In this document: piece after piece, positions 26,104-33,696 of the stretch | How the letters are laid out: every line of letters begins with the position of its first letter | Position numbering within the stretch: the first letter of the stretch is position 1 | Assembly: GCF_044465595.1 (NCBI RefSeq) | Contig: NZ_JBITLV010000006.1 | Location: forward strand, 335,058 to 399,057 | Source: Spongisporangium articulatum | GTDB lineage: Bacteria > Actinomycetota > Actinomycetes > Actinomycetales > Kineosporiaceae | Length of the DNA: 64,000 bases | Direction: 5' to 3' | The notes under the pieces: generated by a model | Told to the model about the DNA's origin: nothing | Databases searched by the model: none | The model's input: the letters and a program-made list of their open reading frames with translations, nothing else | Position numbers and translations under genes: made by a program

Positions 26104-26985
26104 GTGACTGAACAGCCCGAGGTCCCGGCGCTGCGCGACCCCGTCATGGTGGCCGCGTTCGAGGGCTGGAACGACGCCGGGGAGGCCGCCAGCGGTGCGG
26201 TCGCCCACCTGCGCGAGGTGTGGGACGCGCAGCCCGCGGGCGAGTTCGACCCCGAGGACTACCACGACTTCCAGGTCAGCCGCCCGACCGTCTCGATCGG
26301 CGAGGAGGGCCGCCGGAAGATCACCTGGCCGACCACCCGCCTGTACTGGGCCCGGCCGCCGGGCGCCAGCCGCGACGTGATCCTGGTCGCCGGCATCGAG
26401 CCGTCCATGCGCTGGCGGCAGTACACCCGGGAGCTGCTCGGCCACGCCGACCGGCTACGGGTGGGCACGCTGGTCACGCTGGGCGCCCTGCTGGCCGACG
26501 TCCCGCACACGCGTCCGATCCCGGTGACCAGCACGAGCGACGACGAGGACCTGATGCGTCGCCTGGCCCTGGAGCCGTCCCGCTACGAGGGCCCGACGGG
26601 CATCGTCGGGGTCGTCCAGGAGGCGGCCGGCACGCTCGGTCTGCCCTGCCTGTCGCTGTGGGCCGCCGTCCCGCACTACGTGGGCCAGTCGCCGTCCCCG
26701 AAGGCCACCCTGGCCCTGCTGCACCGGGTCGAGGAGATGCTCGAGGTGGCGATCCCGCTCGGCGAGCTCCCGGAGGACGCGCGGGCCTGGGAGACGGGGG
26801 TCGACCAGCTGGCCGAGGAGGACGCCGAGATCGCCGACTACGTGCGCCAGCTGGAGGAGGCCAAGGACACGGCCGACCTCCCCGAGGCGACCGGCGAGGC
26901 GATCGCACGCGAGTTCGAGCGCTACCTGCGTCGCCGCGGGGACGACGAGCCGCCGGGCAAGGCGGGCCCGGGCCGACTGCCCTAG
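26104..26985 (+). CDS. PAC2 (proteasome assembly chaperone) family protein
   Basis: 293 aa. VMVAAFEGWNDAGEAASGAV is the PAC2 opening motif, followed by ILVAGIEPSMRWRQYT and LLADVPHTRPIPV. PAC2-fold proteins include eukaryotic proteasome assembly factors. The actinobacterial members are widespread but their role is not established; a link with the 20S core encoded 20 kb away is only an idea. The C-terminus is charged and probably helical. It diverges from metH and is convergent with the AraC gene. Confidence 0.9.
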   Translation: MTEQPEVPALRDPVMVAAFEGWNDAGEAASGAVAHLREVWDAQPAGEFDPEDYHDFQVSRPTVSIGEEGRRKITWPTTRLYWARPPGASRDVILVAGIEPSMRWRQYTRELLGHADRLRVGTLVTLGALLADVPHTRPIPVTSTSDDEDLMRRLALEPSRYEGPTGIVGVVQEAAGTLGLPCLSLWAAVPHYVGQSPSPKATLALLHRVEEMLEVAIPLGELPEDARAWETGVDQLAEEDAEIADYVRQLEEAKDTADLPEATGEAIAREFERYLRRRGDDEPPGKAGPGRLP

Positions 26986-27046
26986 GCGATCGGCCCGGCC
27001 CCGCCGTCGCCCGGCTGGTCGTGATCAGTTGGGGGGCTTAAGCGCG

Positions 27047-27087
27047 GCGTGGGCCGGCCACGCCCCTGAGGCATGACCGGCCCACGC
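27047..27087. terminator. Inverted repeat between convergent PAC2 and AraC genes
   Basis: GCGTGGGCCGG and CCGGCCCACGC are perfect 11-bp arms around a 19-base loop. It lies in the 274-base gap 26986-27259, in which no gene is recognised. Position between two convergent stops fits a bidirectional terminator. Confidence 0.5.
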
Positions 27088-27259
27088 ATGCCCACCCCAC
27101 GGAGGTGGACATCCGGCTCGGTGACGGGAGCACGCGACGAGGGCCTCCGGACGCCTCGCCCCGGCATCGCCATCGGGCCGGACACGCCCTCAGAGCCTGA
27201 CAGCGAAATCAGCGCTGGTCAGCGGCGCCCCAGGCCAGCCCGTTGTCAGTTCCGGCCAG

Positions 27260-28309
27260 CTAGTCCGGGTCGAGGGCGTTCTGCCGCCGCCAGGCCTCCG
27301 GCGGCATCCCGGTCCAGCGCCGGAACGCCCGGCTGAAGCCCGTGACGTCGGCGTAGCCCAGGGAACGGGCGATCTGCGCGTGGGTGAGCCCCGCACGGAA
27401 GGCGCGGCGGACGTCGTCCAGCCGCTGCTCGTCCTGCAGGGACCGGAACGACGTGCCCTCGTCGGCCAGGTAGCGTCGCAGGCTGCGCGCCGAGACGGAC
27501 AGCACGGCCGCGGCGGCGTCCAGCCCCGGCGCCCGGCCGTCGGCCAGCAACCCGCGCACGCGCGTCGTCCAGCTGGGACCCGCGGCCAGCAGGTCGACCT
27601 GGCGGCGGCACTCCTCGACCGTCTCCCGGTGCAGCCGCTCGTTGCGGGTCGGCAGGGGCCGGGCCAGCACCTCCCCGGCGATGACGATCCGGAACTGCCC
27701 GGCGTCCCACCGGATCGGGATCCCGGCCAGGCTCTCCAGGACCGCGGCGTCCGCGGAGCGCGGGAAGTCGACGCAGACCTCCTGCAGCGGCACCGGGACT
27801 CCGGTCAGCTGGCGACCGATCACGGCCATGGCGGCGGCAGCCCGCACGACGTAGAAGATGCGCAGTTCGCCGGGGGCCACCACGTTGCGCACGCTCAGGT
27901 GGACGTCCCTGCCGACCACCTCGGGCGTGATCAGCGTCAACGTCCGGGTCAGGGACATGAACGACAGCCCGGTCAGGATCCCCTGGCCGAGCGTGGCGCT
28001 GGACGAGATCGCCGTGCGCCAGGCCCCGAGGTCCGACAACGACGCCAGGTGGGTGCCGAGCCCGACCTCCACGCCGAGCGCCACCGGCCCGGGCCCGACC
28101 CGCTCGCGGCTGAGCCGCAGCAGCGAGCGCACCACGGCGAACTCGGCGGCCACCTGGATGGTCTCGGAGGCGTTGGGGAGGTCGTACGTGTGCAGGCCGG
28201 TACCGGCCAGGAGTTCGTCGTCGAAGAACCCGTGCCGGCGCCCGACGTTGATGATGTCGAGCAGCATCCCGGTGGCGGGCAGGGGCTTCGAACCCGCGGG
28301 GACGGTCAT
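27260..28309 (-). CDS. AraC family transcriptional regulator (OruR/ArgR-like, N-terminal arabinose-binding-like domain)
   Basis: 349 aa. Residues ~15-200 match the alpha/beta effector domain seen in the OruR/virulence-regulator branch of AraC proteins. The C-terminal ~100 residues carry two helix-turn-helices: AAAVLSVSARSLRRYLADEGTSF and IARSLGYADVTGFSRAFRRWTGMPPEAWR. It likely controls genes elsewhere, since the adjacent mshC is constitutive in relatives. It starts 10 bases after mshC on the same strand and could be co-transcribed. Confidence 0.9.
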   Translation of the reverse strand: MTVPAGSKPLPATGMLLDIINVGRRHGFFDDELLAGTGLHTYDLPNASETIQVAAEFAVVRSLLRLSRERVGPGPVALGVEVGLGTHLASLSDLGAWRTAISSSATLGQGILTGLSFMSLTRTLTLITPEVVGRDVHLSVRNVVAPGELRIFYVVRAAAAMAVIGRQLTGVPVPLQEVCVDFPRSADAAVLESLAGIPIRWDAGQFRIVIAGEVLARPLPTRNERLHRETVEECRRQVDLLAAGPSWTTRVRGLLADGRAPGLDAAAAVLSVSARSLRRYLADEGTSFRSLQDEQRLDDVRRAFRAGLTHAQIARSLGYADVTGFSRAFRRWTGMPPEAWRRQNALDPD

Positions 28310-28319
28310 CCGGCCGGGG

Positions 28320-29576
28320 TCAGAACCGGACGCCGAGCAGGGCGTCCACCGCGCGGCTCAGGACGCCGGGAGCCCCCTCGACGGTGCCGCCGCGGGTCAG
28401 CTGCAGCTCGGCCCAGCGGTCCACGGCGGCGAGCGCCCCGGGCGCGGCCAGGTCGTCGGACAGGTGCTCGCGAACGCGCTGCAACGTCTCGTCGGGGGCG
28501 GGACCCGCGGCGCGGGCGAATGCGTCCCGCCAGCGGTCGAGGCGGGCCTGGGCGGCGGCCAGGACGTCGTCGGACCAGTCCCAGTCGGTGCGGTAGTGGT
28601 GGGCGAGGATGGCCAGCCGGATCGCCGCCGGGTCGACGCCGGCGGCCCGCAGCTTCGCGACGAACACCAGGTTGCCGCGCGACTTGCTCATCTTCTCGCC
28701 GTCGTAGCGGACCATCCCGGCGTGCGCGTACAGCCTGGCGAACGGCCACTTGCCGGTCAGCGAGTGGGCGTGCGAGGCGCTCATCTCGTGGTGCGGGAAG
28801 ACCAGGTCGGACCCGCCGCCCTGCACGTCGAAGGCCATCCCGAGGTGCTCCAGCGCGATGGTCGAGCACTCGATGTGCCAGCCCGGCCGGCCGCGCCCCA
28901 GCCGCCCGCCGTCCCAGGAGGGCTCCCCGGTGCGTTCGACGCGCCACAGCAGCGGGTCGAGCGGCTGCCGCTTGCCGGCCCGGTCCGGGTCGCCGCCCCG
29001 TTCGGCGAACACCGGGCGCATGGCGGTCTCGTCGAGGCCGGACACGGACCCGAAGCGGCGGTCCGAGGTGACGTCGAAGTACACGTCCTGGGCGCCCTCG
29101 ACGGCCGCGTCGGGGGTGGCCACCGGGTAGGCGGCGCCGGAGTCGACGAGCCGCTCGACGGCGTCCACCACCAGCGGTACGACCTCGGTGACGCCCAGGT
29201 ACTCCTGGGGCGGCAGGACGCCGAGGGCGGCCATGTCGTCGACGAACCCGGCGATCTCGCGGGCCGCCAGGTCCTGCCACTCGACGCCCGTGGCGGTGGC
29301 CCGCTCCAGCAGCGGGTCGTCGACGTCGGTGATGTTCTGCACGTAGTGCACCGTGTGGCCGGCGTCGAGCCAGGCCCGGTACAGCAGGTCGAAGGCGACG
29401 TAGGTGGCGGCGTGCCCGAGGTGGGTGGCGTCGTAGGGGGTGATGCCGCAGACGTACATCCGGGCCTCGGGGCCCGCCGAGACGGGCAGCACGCGGCCCG
29501 AGGAGGTGTCGTGCAACCGCGGCGGCAACCCGGTTCCGGGCAGCGACGGGACGGAAGGGGCGGGCCACGGCTTCAC
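28320..29576 (-). CDS. mshC: Cysteine:1D-myo-inosityl 2-amino-2-deoxy-D-glucopyranoside ligase (mycothiol biosynthesis)
   Basis: 418 aa, resembling class I CysRS without the tRNA-binding C-terminus. MYVCGITPYDATHLGHA holds the HIGH-like motif and the zinc Cys. WHIECST and FPHHE give further zinc ligands, and GEKMSKSRGN is the KMSKS loop near residue 300. It activates cysteine with ATP and attaches it to GlcN-Ins in mycothiol synthesis. MshC-specific features versus CysRS are the GITPYDATHLGH wording and the short length. It is downstream of the winged-helix regulator. Confidence 0.96.
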   Translation of the reverse strand: MKPWPAPSVPSLPGTGLPPRLHDTSSGRVLPVSAGPEARMYVCGITPYDATHLGHAATYVAFDLLYRAWLDAGHTVHYVQNITDVDDPLLERATATGVEWQDLAAREIAGFVDDMAALGVLPPQEYLGVTEVVPLVVDAVERLVDSGAAYPVATPDAAVEGAQDVYFDVTSDRRFGSVSGLDETAMRPVFAERGGDPDRAGKRQPLDPLLWRVERTGEPSWDGGRLGRGRPGWHIECSTIALEHLGMAFDVQGGGSDLVFPHHEMSASHAHSLTGKWPFARLYAHAGMVRYDGEKMSKSRGNLVFVAKLRAAGVDPAAIRLAILAHHYRTDWDWSDDVLAAAQARLDRWRDAFARAAGPAPDETLQRVREHLSDDLAAPGALAAVDRWAELQLTRGGTVEGAPGVLSRAVDALLGVRF

Positions 29577-29585
29577 GACGGGAGC

Positions 29586-29921
29586 CTAACCGCCGTGCGG
29601 GTCGAGTCTCGCCAGCAGGGCTCGCATCCCGGCCAGTTCGGCCGCCAGCGCCGAACGGCCCTGTCCGGTGATCGTCACCCAGGTCCGGGGGCGGCGGCCC
29701 TCGGTGTCCTTGCGTTGGCGCACCAGCCCGGCCTCGGCCAGGACGGCGAGGTGGCGGCCCAGGTTGCCGTCGGTCAGCCCGAGCGTGCTCTTGAGGAAGC
29801 CGAAGTCCGCCTCCCCCGCCTCGGCCAGGACGGCGAGCACGGCGAGCCGGGCCCGCTGGTGCACCACCTCCTCGAACCCGAGGGCCGGGTGGGCCGGGTG
29901 GGCCGGTTCAGTCTCCGGCAC
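29586..29921 (-). CDS. Winged-helix DNA-binding regulator (ArsR/MarR-like single domain)
   Basis: 111 aa. A compact winged helix: RLAVLAVLAEAGEADFGFLKSTLGLTDGNLGRHLAVLAEAGLV, then the wing QRKDTEGRRPRTWVTIT. It resembles the small one-domain regulators that control an adjacent membrane protein gene. Its GTG overlaps the 3' end of the upstream membrane protein gene by 14 bases, so both are translated together. Twin dyads at 30582-30629 upstream of the operon are its likely autoregulatory sites. Confidence 0.88.
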   Translation of the reverse strand: MPETEPAHPAHPALGFEEVVHQRARLAVLAVLAEAGEADFGFLKSTLGLTDGNLGRHLAVLAEAGLVRQRKDTEGRRPRTWVTITGQGRSALAAELAGMRALLARLDPHGG

Positions 29922-30558
29922 GGACGGCTCCCTCCCGCAGACGGGCGACGACGCCGAGCGCGACCGTCAGGAGGGCCAGGGTCAGCATGATCGCGTGGTG
30001 GTACCACCAGACGTAGTCGGCCTCGGGCAGCCGGTTGGTCAGCCAGTACGGGCCTTCCAGCACCCCCAGCAGCCCCACCGTCAGGGACCACACCGTCAGG
30101 GCGCGGACCTTCTCGGCCAGCCCGATGAGCAGCAACCCCGGTGCGGCGGCCAGGAACGGTCCACCGATGGACAGCACGATGGCCAGCGGCGGCAGCACCG
30201 CGAAGGTCACGGCGCCGGCGGCGGCCGCTCCGGCCGGGCGGGAGACGCCCATGCCCTGGCCGCGACGGGCCCGCCGGCGCAGCCACCAGAGCACCGTGAA
30301 GGCCAGCGGTACGACGACCCAGCCGACGATCTGAACCGGGGTCGACCCGAAGAAACCCGGGTCGTACAGGCCTTCCGACGGGCCGCTCGGGGCCAGCACC
30401 CGATCGGCCAGGAAGTCCTGGCCCTCCGCGATCGTCAGCCCCGCCCCGACCACGAGGAGCGGCACGGACGCCGCCCGCCGGGTCGCACGGACCCGCCCCT
30501 GCAGTGCCGTGAGGCTCGCGTAGTCGGCGAACGCCGTTCCCGCGTCGGTGCCGTCCAT
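29908..30558 (-). CDS. Polytopic membrane protein of unknown function
   Basis: 216 aa from ATG 30558, chosen because GAGGGGG lies 7 bases upstream; an ATG at 30579 would place the ribosome site inside the gene. Five or six hydrophobic segments, including VPLLVVGAGLTI, IVGWVVVPLAFTVLWWL, FAVLPPLAIVLSI, LTVWSLTVGLLGVLE and IMLTLALLTVALGVVA. I recognise no named family. Co-translated with the winged-helix regulator, so it is probably induced by the signal that regulator senses. Confidence 0.8.
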   Translation of the reverse strand: MDGTDAGTAFADYASLTALQGRVRATRRAASVPLLVVGAGLTIAEGQDFLADRVLAPSGPSEGLYDPGFFGSTPVQIVGWVVVPLAFTVLWWLRRRARRGQGMGVSRPAGAAAAGAVTFAVLPPLAIVLSIGGPFLAAAPGLLLIGLAEKVRALTVWSLTVGLLGVLEGPYWLTNRLPEADYVWWYHHAIMLTLALLTVALGVVARLREGAVRAGD

Positions 30559-30581
30559 GGCCGTACCCCCTCGCATCATTT

Positions 30582-30629
30582 ACTCTGCGGTGCAGAGTTC
30601 GTTGTGACGCTTACTCTGCATCACAGAGT
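30582..30629. promoter_or_regulatory. Two tandem 17-bp operators upstream of the membrane protein/winged-helix operon
   Basis: ACTCTGC-GGT-GCAGAGT (30582-30598) is a perfect dyad. ACTCTG-CATCA-CAGAGT (30613-30629) is a second copy with 6-bp perfect arms. Centres are 31 bases apart, about three helical turns, so bound dimers would lie on one face of the DNA. Both are within 75 bases of the operon start. Confidence 0.75.
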
Positions 30630-30661
30630 GAACGCCACGCAAGAGGGTCGGTGACCGGAGT

Positions 30662-31495
30662 TCAGAACGGCGGCCAGGGGATCGCGGGCCAGTCCCCGGG
30701 CTGGCGGGGGTACCGGCCGCGCCGGACCAGCCGCCGGGCCCGCTCCGCCGTCCGGGCCACCTCGTCGGCGTCCAGCAACTCGCACAGGTCATCGAAAAGC
30801 CTTGTGTCACCGGCCAGATCGGTCTCGACCCGGGTGAGCCGCGCGAGCTCCTCGTCCCCCAGCGGGCGCCCCCGGAAACCCCACAGGACCGTGCGCAGCT
30901 TGTCGTCCAGGTTGAACGTGAGGCCGTGATCGACGCCGTAGAGGGCGCCGCCGGCGTGCCGCAGCACGTGCCCGCCCTTGCGGTCGGTGTTGTTGGCGAC
31001 GGCGTCGAAGACGGCCATCCGGGCCAGTGTCGGGTCGTCGGCGTGGGCCAGGACGACGGGACGCCCGGCGGGGCCCTCGGCGTCCAGCACCCTCAACCAG
31101 CCCTCGGGCAGGCGGCCGGGCTCCACGATATCGATCAGCCCGCCGCCCGGTTCGGGGATCTCCTCGGGCTCGCCCACCCACCACTGGACGCTGCCGGGGC
31201 CGCTGGGGCCGTCGCGCAGGACGGTGGGCGGGACGACGTCCCAGCCGGCGGCCGCGCTGAGCCGGTAGGCGGCCACCTCCCGCCGGGCCAACGTCCGCGC
31301 CGGGAAGTCCCACAGCGGCCGCTCCCCCGCGACCGGCTTGTAGACGCACGGCACGGTCGCGCCGTCCAGGGTGACCGTGGCGTAGAGCGTGGCGTTGCTG
31401 GCGTCGGTGATCCGGCCGAGCACCTCCAGCCGCCCGAAGGCCAGCAGCTCGAGCAGCTCCGCCTGCCCGGGGGCCGGAGCCGGTCCCTCGCTCAG
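30662..31495 (-). CDS. SCO1664 family protein (PI3/PI4-kinase-like fold)
   Basis: 277 aa if started at a CTG at 31495. TDASNATLYATVTLDG, CVYKPVAGERPLWDFP, VFDAVANNTDRKGGH and LYGVDHGLTFN are family motifs that resemble the catalytic and metal-binding loops of atypical kinases. Function is unknown. No ATG, GTG or TTG lies in frame at the expected start; the CTG overlaps the DUF3090 stop as CTGA, like an ATGA coupling. An internal GTG 20 codons later (VLGRITDAS) is the alternative. It ends IPWPPF, as in relatives. Confidence 0.85.
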   Translation of the reverse strand: MSEGPAPAPGQAELLELLAFGRLEVLGRITDASNATLYATVTLDGATVPCVYKPVAGERPLWDFPARTLARREVAAYRLSAAAGWDVVPPTVLRDGPSGPGSVQWWVGEPEEIPEPGGGLIDIVEPGRLPEGWLRVLDAEGPAGRPVVLAHADDPTLARMAVFDAVANNTDRKGGHVLRHAGGALYGVDHGLTFNLDDKLRTVLWGFRGRPLGDEELARLTRVETDLAGDTRLFDDLCELLDADEVARTAERARRLVRRGRYPRQPGDWPAIPWPPF

Positions 31496-32055
31496 CGCCG
31501 GTACCCGTTCGCCCGCGGGCAGATGTGCCCCTCGGGGTCGAGCGGGTTGGCGCAGAACGGGCACGGCGGGCGACCGGCGGCCACCACGGCCAGGGCGCGC
31601 CTGGCGAACGCCCGGGCCACCGCCCCGCTCAGGCTGACCCGGAGCACCGCGCCCTCGGCATCGTCCTCGACGTCGGGCAGTTCGTCGTCGTCCTCGCCGG
31701 CCGGCCCGGCCTCGAAGCACTCGATGACGACCCGTTCGGTGTCACCGTCCCAGGCCAGGCTCATGGTGCCGACCCGGAACTCCTCCTCGATCGGGACGTC
31801 GAGGGGCCCGGAGTCCTCGTCGCCGACCGGGGCCAGGGCGGGCACGGGGGCCTCGCCGCCGGTGCGCCGCACGACCTCGTCGAGCAGTTCGTCGACCCGT
31901 TCGGCGAGCACCGAGACCTGCTGCTTCTCCAGCTGGACCGTCGTCAGCCGCCGGCCCGCGCGAGCCTGCAGGAAGAACGTGCGTGACCCGGGCTGACCCG
32001 TCGTCCCGGCGACGAACCGCTCGGGCGGGTCGTACTCGAACACCTCACGGGGCAT
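31492..32055 (-). CDS. DUF3090 family protein
   Basis: 187 aa. It begins MPREVFEYDPPERFVAGTTG and ends with a zinc-knuckle-like CPFCANPLDPEGHICPR (C-x2-C ... C), as in other DUF3090 proteins. The middle is acidic. Family function is unknown; it co-occurs with the SCO1664 protein and the MSMEG_4193-type phosphomutase. TAGGGT ends 8 bases before the ATG and shares its TAG with the stop codon of the upstream gene, so a leaderless promoter is embedded in the gene junction. Confidence 0.9.
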   Translation of the reverse strand: MPREVFEYDPPERFVAGTTGQPGSRTFFLQARAGRRLTTVQLEKQQVSVLAERVDELLDEVVRRTGGEAPVPALAPVGDEDSGPLDVPIEEEFRVGTMSLAWDGDTERVVIECFEAGPAGEDDDELPDVEDDAEGAVLRVSLSGAVARAFARRALAVVAAGRPPCPFCANPLDPEGHICPRANGYRR

Positions 32056-32063
32056 GGACAGTG

Positions 32064-32069
32064 ACCCTA
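32064..32069 (-). promoter_or_regulatory. -10 element TAGGGT of DUF3090, overlapping the upstream stop codon
   Basis: TAGGGT on the minus strand is 8 bases before the DUF3090 ATG. Its first three bases are the stop codon of the phosphomutase gene. Identical hexamers precede dop, the LLM gene and the Met-rich copper gene at 6-8 bases. Confidence 0.55.
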
Positions 32070-32837
32070 CGGCCTCACGTCGGCACCGTGCGAACCACCG
32101 TGCGAACCACCCACCACGGCGTCGGAGGAGGCCTCCGCATCATCCGTGGGCCCGTCCGCCGGCTCGCCCTTCGGCCGGGCCGGCGGGACGACGCCGCTCA
32201 GGTCGCCGCCGACGTCGTTGACCCGCAGCGCGAACGGTCGCAGCCGGGTGTACCGGACGACGGAGACCGAGCACGGGTCGGCGACCAGCCGCTGGAAGGC
32301 GTCGAGGTGCATGCCGAGCGCGTCGGCCAGGATCGACTTGATCACGTCCCCGTGCGAGACGGCCAGCCAGACCGCGTCGTCACCGTGTTCGGCGGCGATG
32401 CGGGCGTCGTGCTCGCGGATCGCGGTCACGGCGCGGGTCTGCATCTGCGGGATCGATTCGCCGTGCTCACCGGGGAAGGTCACCGCGCTGGCGTGGGCCT
32501 GCACGACCTTCCAGAGTGGTTCTTCGGCAAGCTCTTTCAGCGGCCGGCCGGTCCAGTCGCCGTACTTGCACTCGCCCAGCCGCTCGTCGGTGACGGGGCT
32601 CAGCGCGCCGTCGAGGGTCCGGGGATGCGCGTCGAGCAGCAGCTGGGCCGTCTCCTGGCAGCGCTGCAGCGGGCTGACGACGGCTGCGGCCAGGGGGACG
32701 GCGGCCAGCCGCTCGGCCAGGCCCTTCGCCTGCGTCCGGCCGGTCTCGTCGAGCCCGATGCCCGGGGTCCAGCCCGCGAGCAGCCCGGTGGCGTTGGCGT
32801 TCGTGCGCCCATGGCGGACGAGCAGGACGGTCGGCAC
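32067..32837 (-). CDS. Histidine phosphatase superfamily protein (MSMEG_4193-type)
   Basis: 256 aa. The catalytic RHG motif is in LLVRHGRTNANATG with His8. Later come SPLQRCQETAQLL, ERLGECKYGDW, and the second catalytic His in LAVSHGDVIK. The core resembles phosphoglycerate mutase-like phosphatases; substrate unknown. The C-terminal ~45 residues are low-complexity and His/Gly-rich (GGSHGGSHG). GTG start, 6 bases after TACCCT. It lies between uppP and DUF3090 in a conserved actinobacterial block. Confidence 0.92.
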   Translation of the reverse strand: MPTVLLVRHGRTNANATGLLAGWTPGIGLDETGRTQAKGLAERLAAVPLAAAVVSPLQRCQETAQLLLDAHPRTLDGALSPVTDERLGECKYGDWTGRPLKELAEEPLWKVVQAHASAVTFPGEHGESIPQMQTRAVTAIREHDARIAAEHGDDAVWLAVSHGDVIKSILADALGMHLDAFQRLVADPCSVSVVRYTRLRPFALRVNDVGGDLSGVVPPARPKGEPADGPTDDAEASSDAVVGGSHGGSHGADVRP

Positions 32838-32853
32838 ACCCCCAGGGTAAGCC

Positions 32854-33696
32854 TCAGCCCGTGGCGGAGATGACCCCGGAGGCGACCAGGATGATCACTG
32901 CGATGCCGGCCCCGATCCGGTAGGGCACGAACGTGGTGATCGGATACTTGGCGACCAGCTTCAGCAGCCAGGCGATCGAGGCGTAGGCGACCACGAACGA
33001 GACGAGGGTGCCGACGGCGAGCTCGCCCCAGCCGACGACGTCCGTGTTGACGTCCTTCAGGGACAGCACGCCCGCACCCGTCAGGGCGGGGATGGCCAGG
33101 AAGAAGGACAGTCGGGTGGCGGCCACGCGGCTGGCCCCGAGCAGCAGGCCCGCGGAGATGGTGGCCCCCGAACGGGACACCCCCGGCACCAGGGCCACGC
33201 ACTGGACCAGACCGATGATCAGGACCTGCTTCAGGGACAGGTCCTCCTCGCCGTACTTCTGCGCCGGGTTCCGCTCGGCCCAGACCAGGACCCCGCTCCA
33301 CACGATCAGCGCGCCCGCGACCACCCAGAGGCTGCGCAGCGGCCCCGTGATCAGCGGCTCGGCGACCAGACCGACGACGGCGATCGGCAGCGACCCGGCG
33401 ATCACGCACCAGGCGAACCGGTAGTCCGGCTCCTGCCGGGCCTCGGCACTGACCAGGCCCCGGAACCAGACGGCGGCCAGGCGCAGGATGTCCTGGCGGA
33501 AATACAGGAACGTGGCGACGATCGCACCGAACTGGATGATCGCCGTCAGCGCCGTCACCGACTTGTCGTCGACGGGCAGGTCGAGCAGGCCCTCGAAGAC
33601 CGTCAGGTGGCCGGTGCTGGAGACCGGGAGGAACTCCGTCAGCCCCTCGACGACGCCGAGGACGACCGCGTCCACATAGCTGACCGTGCCGCTCAC
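32854..33696 (-). CDS. uppP: Undecaprenyl-diphosphate phosphatase (BacA/UppP)
   Basis: 280 aa. GVVEGLTEFLPVSSTGHL carries the catalytic Glu region and PVSSTGH motif; GVSRSGATIS holds the second conserved motif with the active Arg. About eight membrane helices. It dephosphorylates undecaprenyl pyrophosphate, recycling the lipid carrier for peptidoglycan and glycan export, and gives bacitracin tolerance in other bacteria. GTG start overlapping the LLM gene stop (GTGA). Confidence 0.97.
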   Translation of the reverse strand: MSGTVSYVDAVVLGVVEGLTEFLPVSSTGHLTVFEGLLDLPVDDKSVTALTAIIQFGAIVATFLYFRQDILRLAAVWFRGLVSAEARQEPDYRFAWCVIAGSLPIAVVGLVAEPLITGPLRSLWVVAGALIVWSGVLVWAERNPAQKYGEEDLSLKQVLIIGLVQCVALVPGVSRSGATISAGLLLGASRVAATRLSFFLAIPALTGAGVLSLKDVNTDVVGWGELAVGTLVSFVVAYASIAWLLKLVAKYPITTFVPYRIGAGIAVIILVASGVISATG

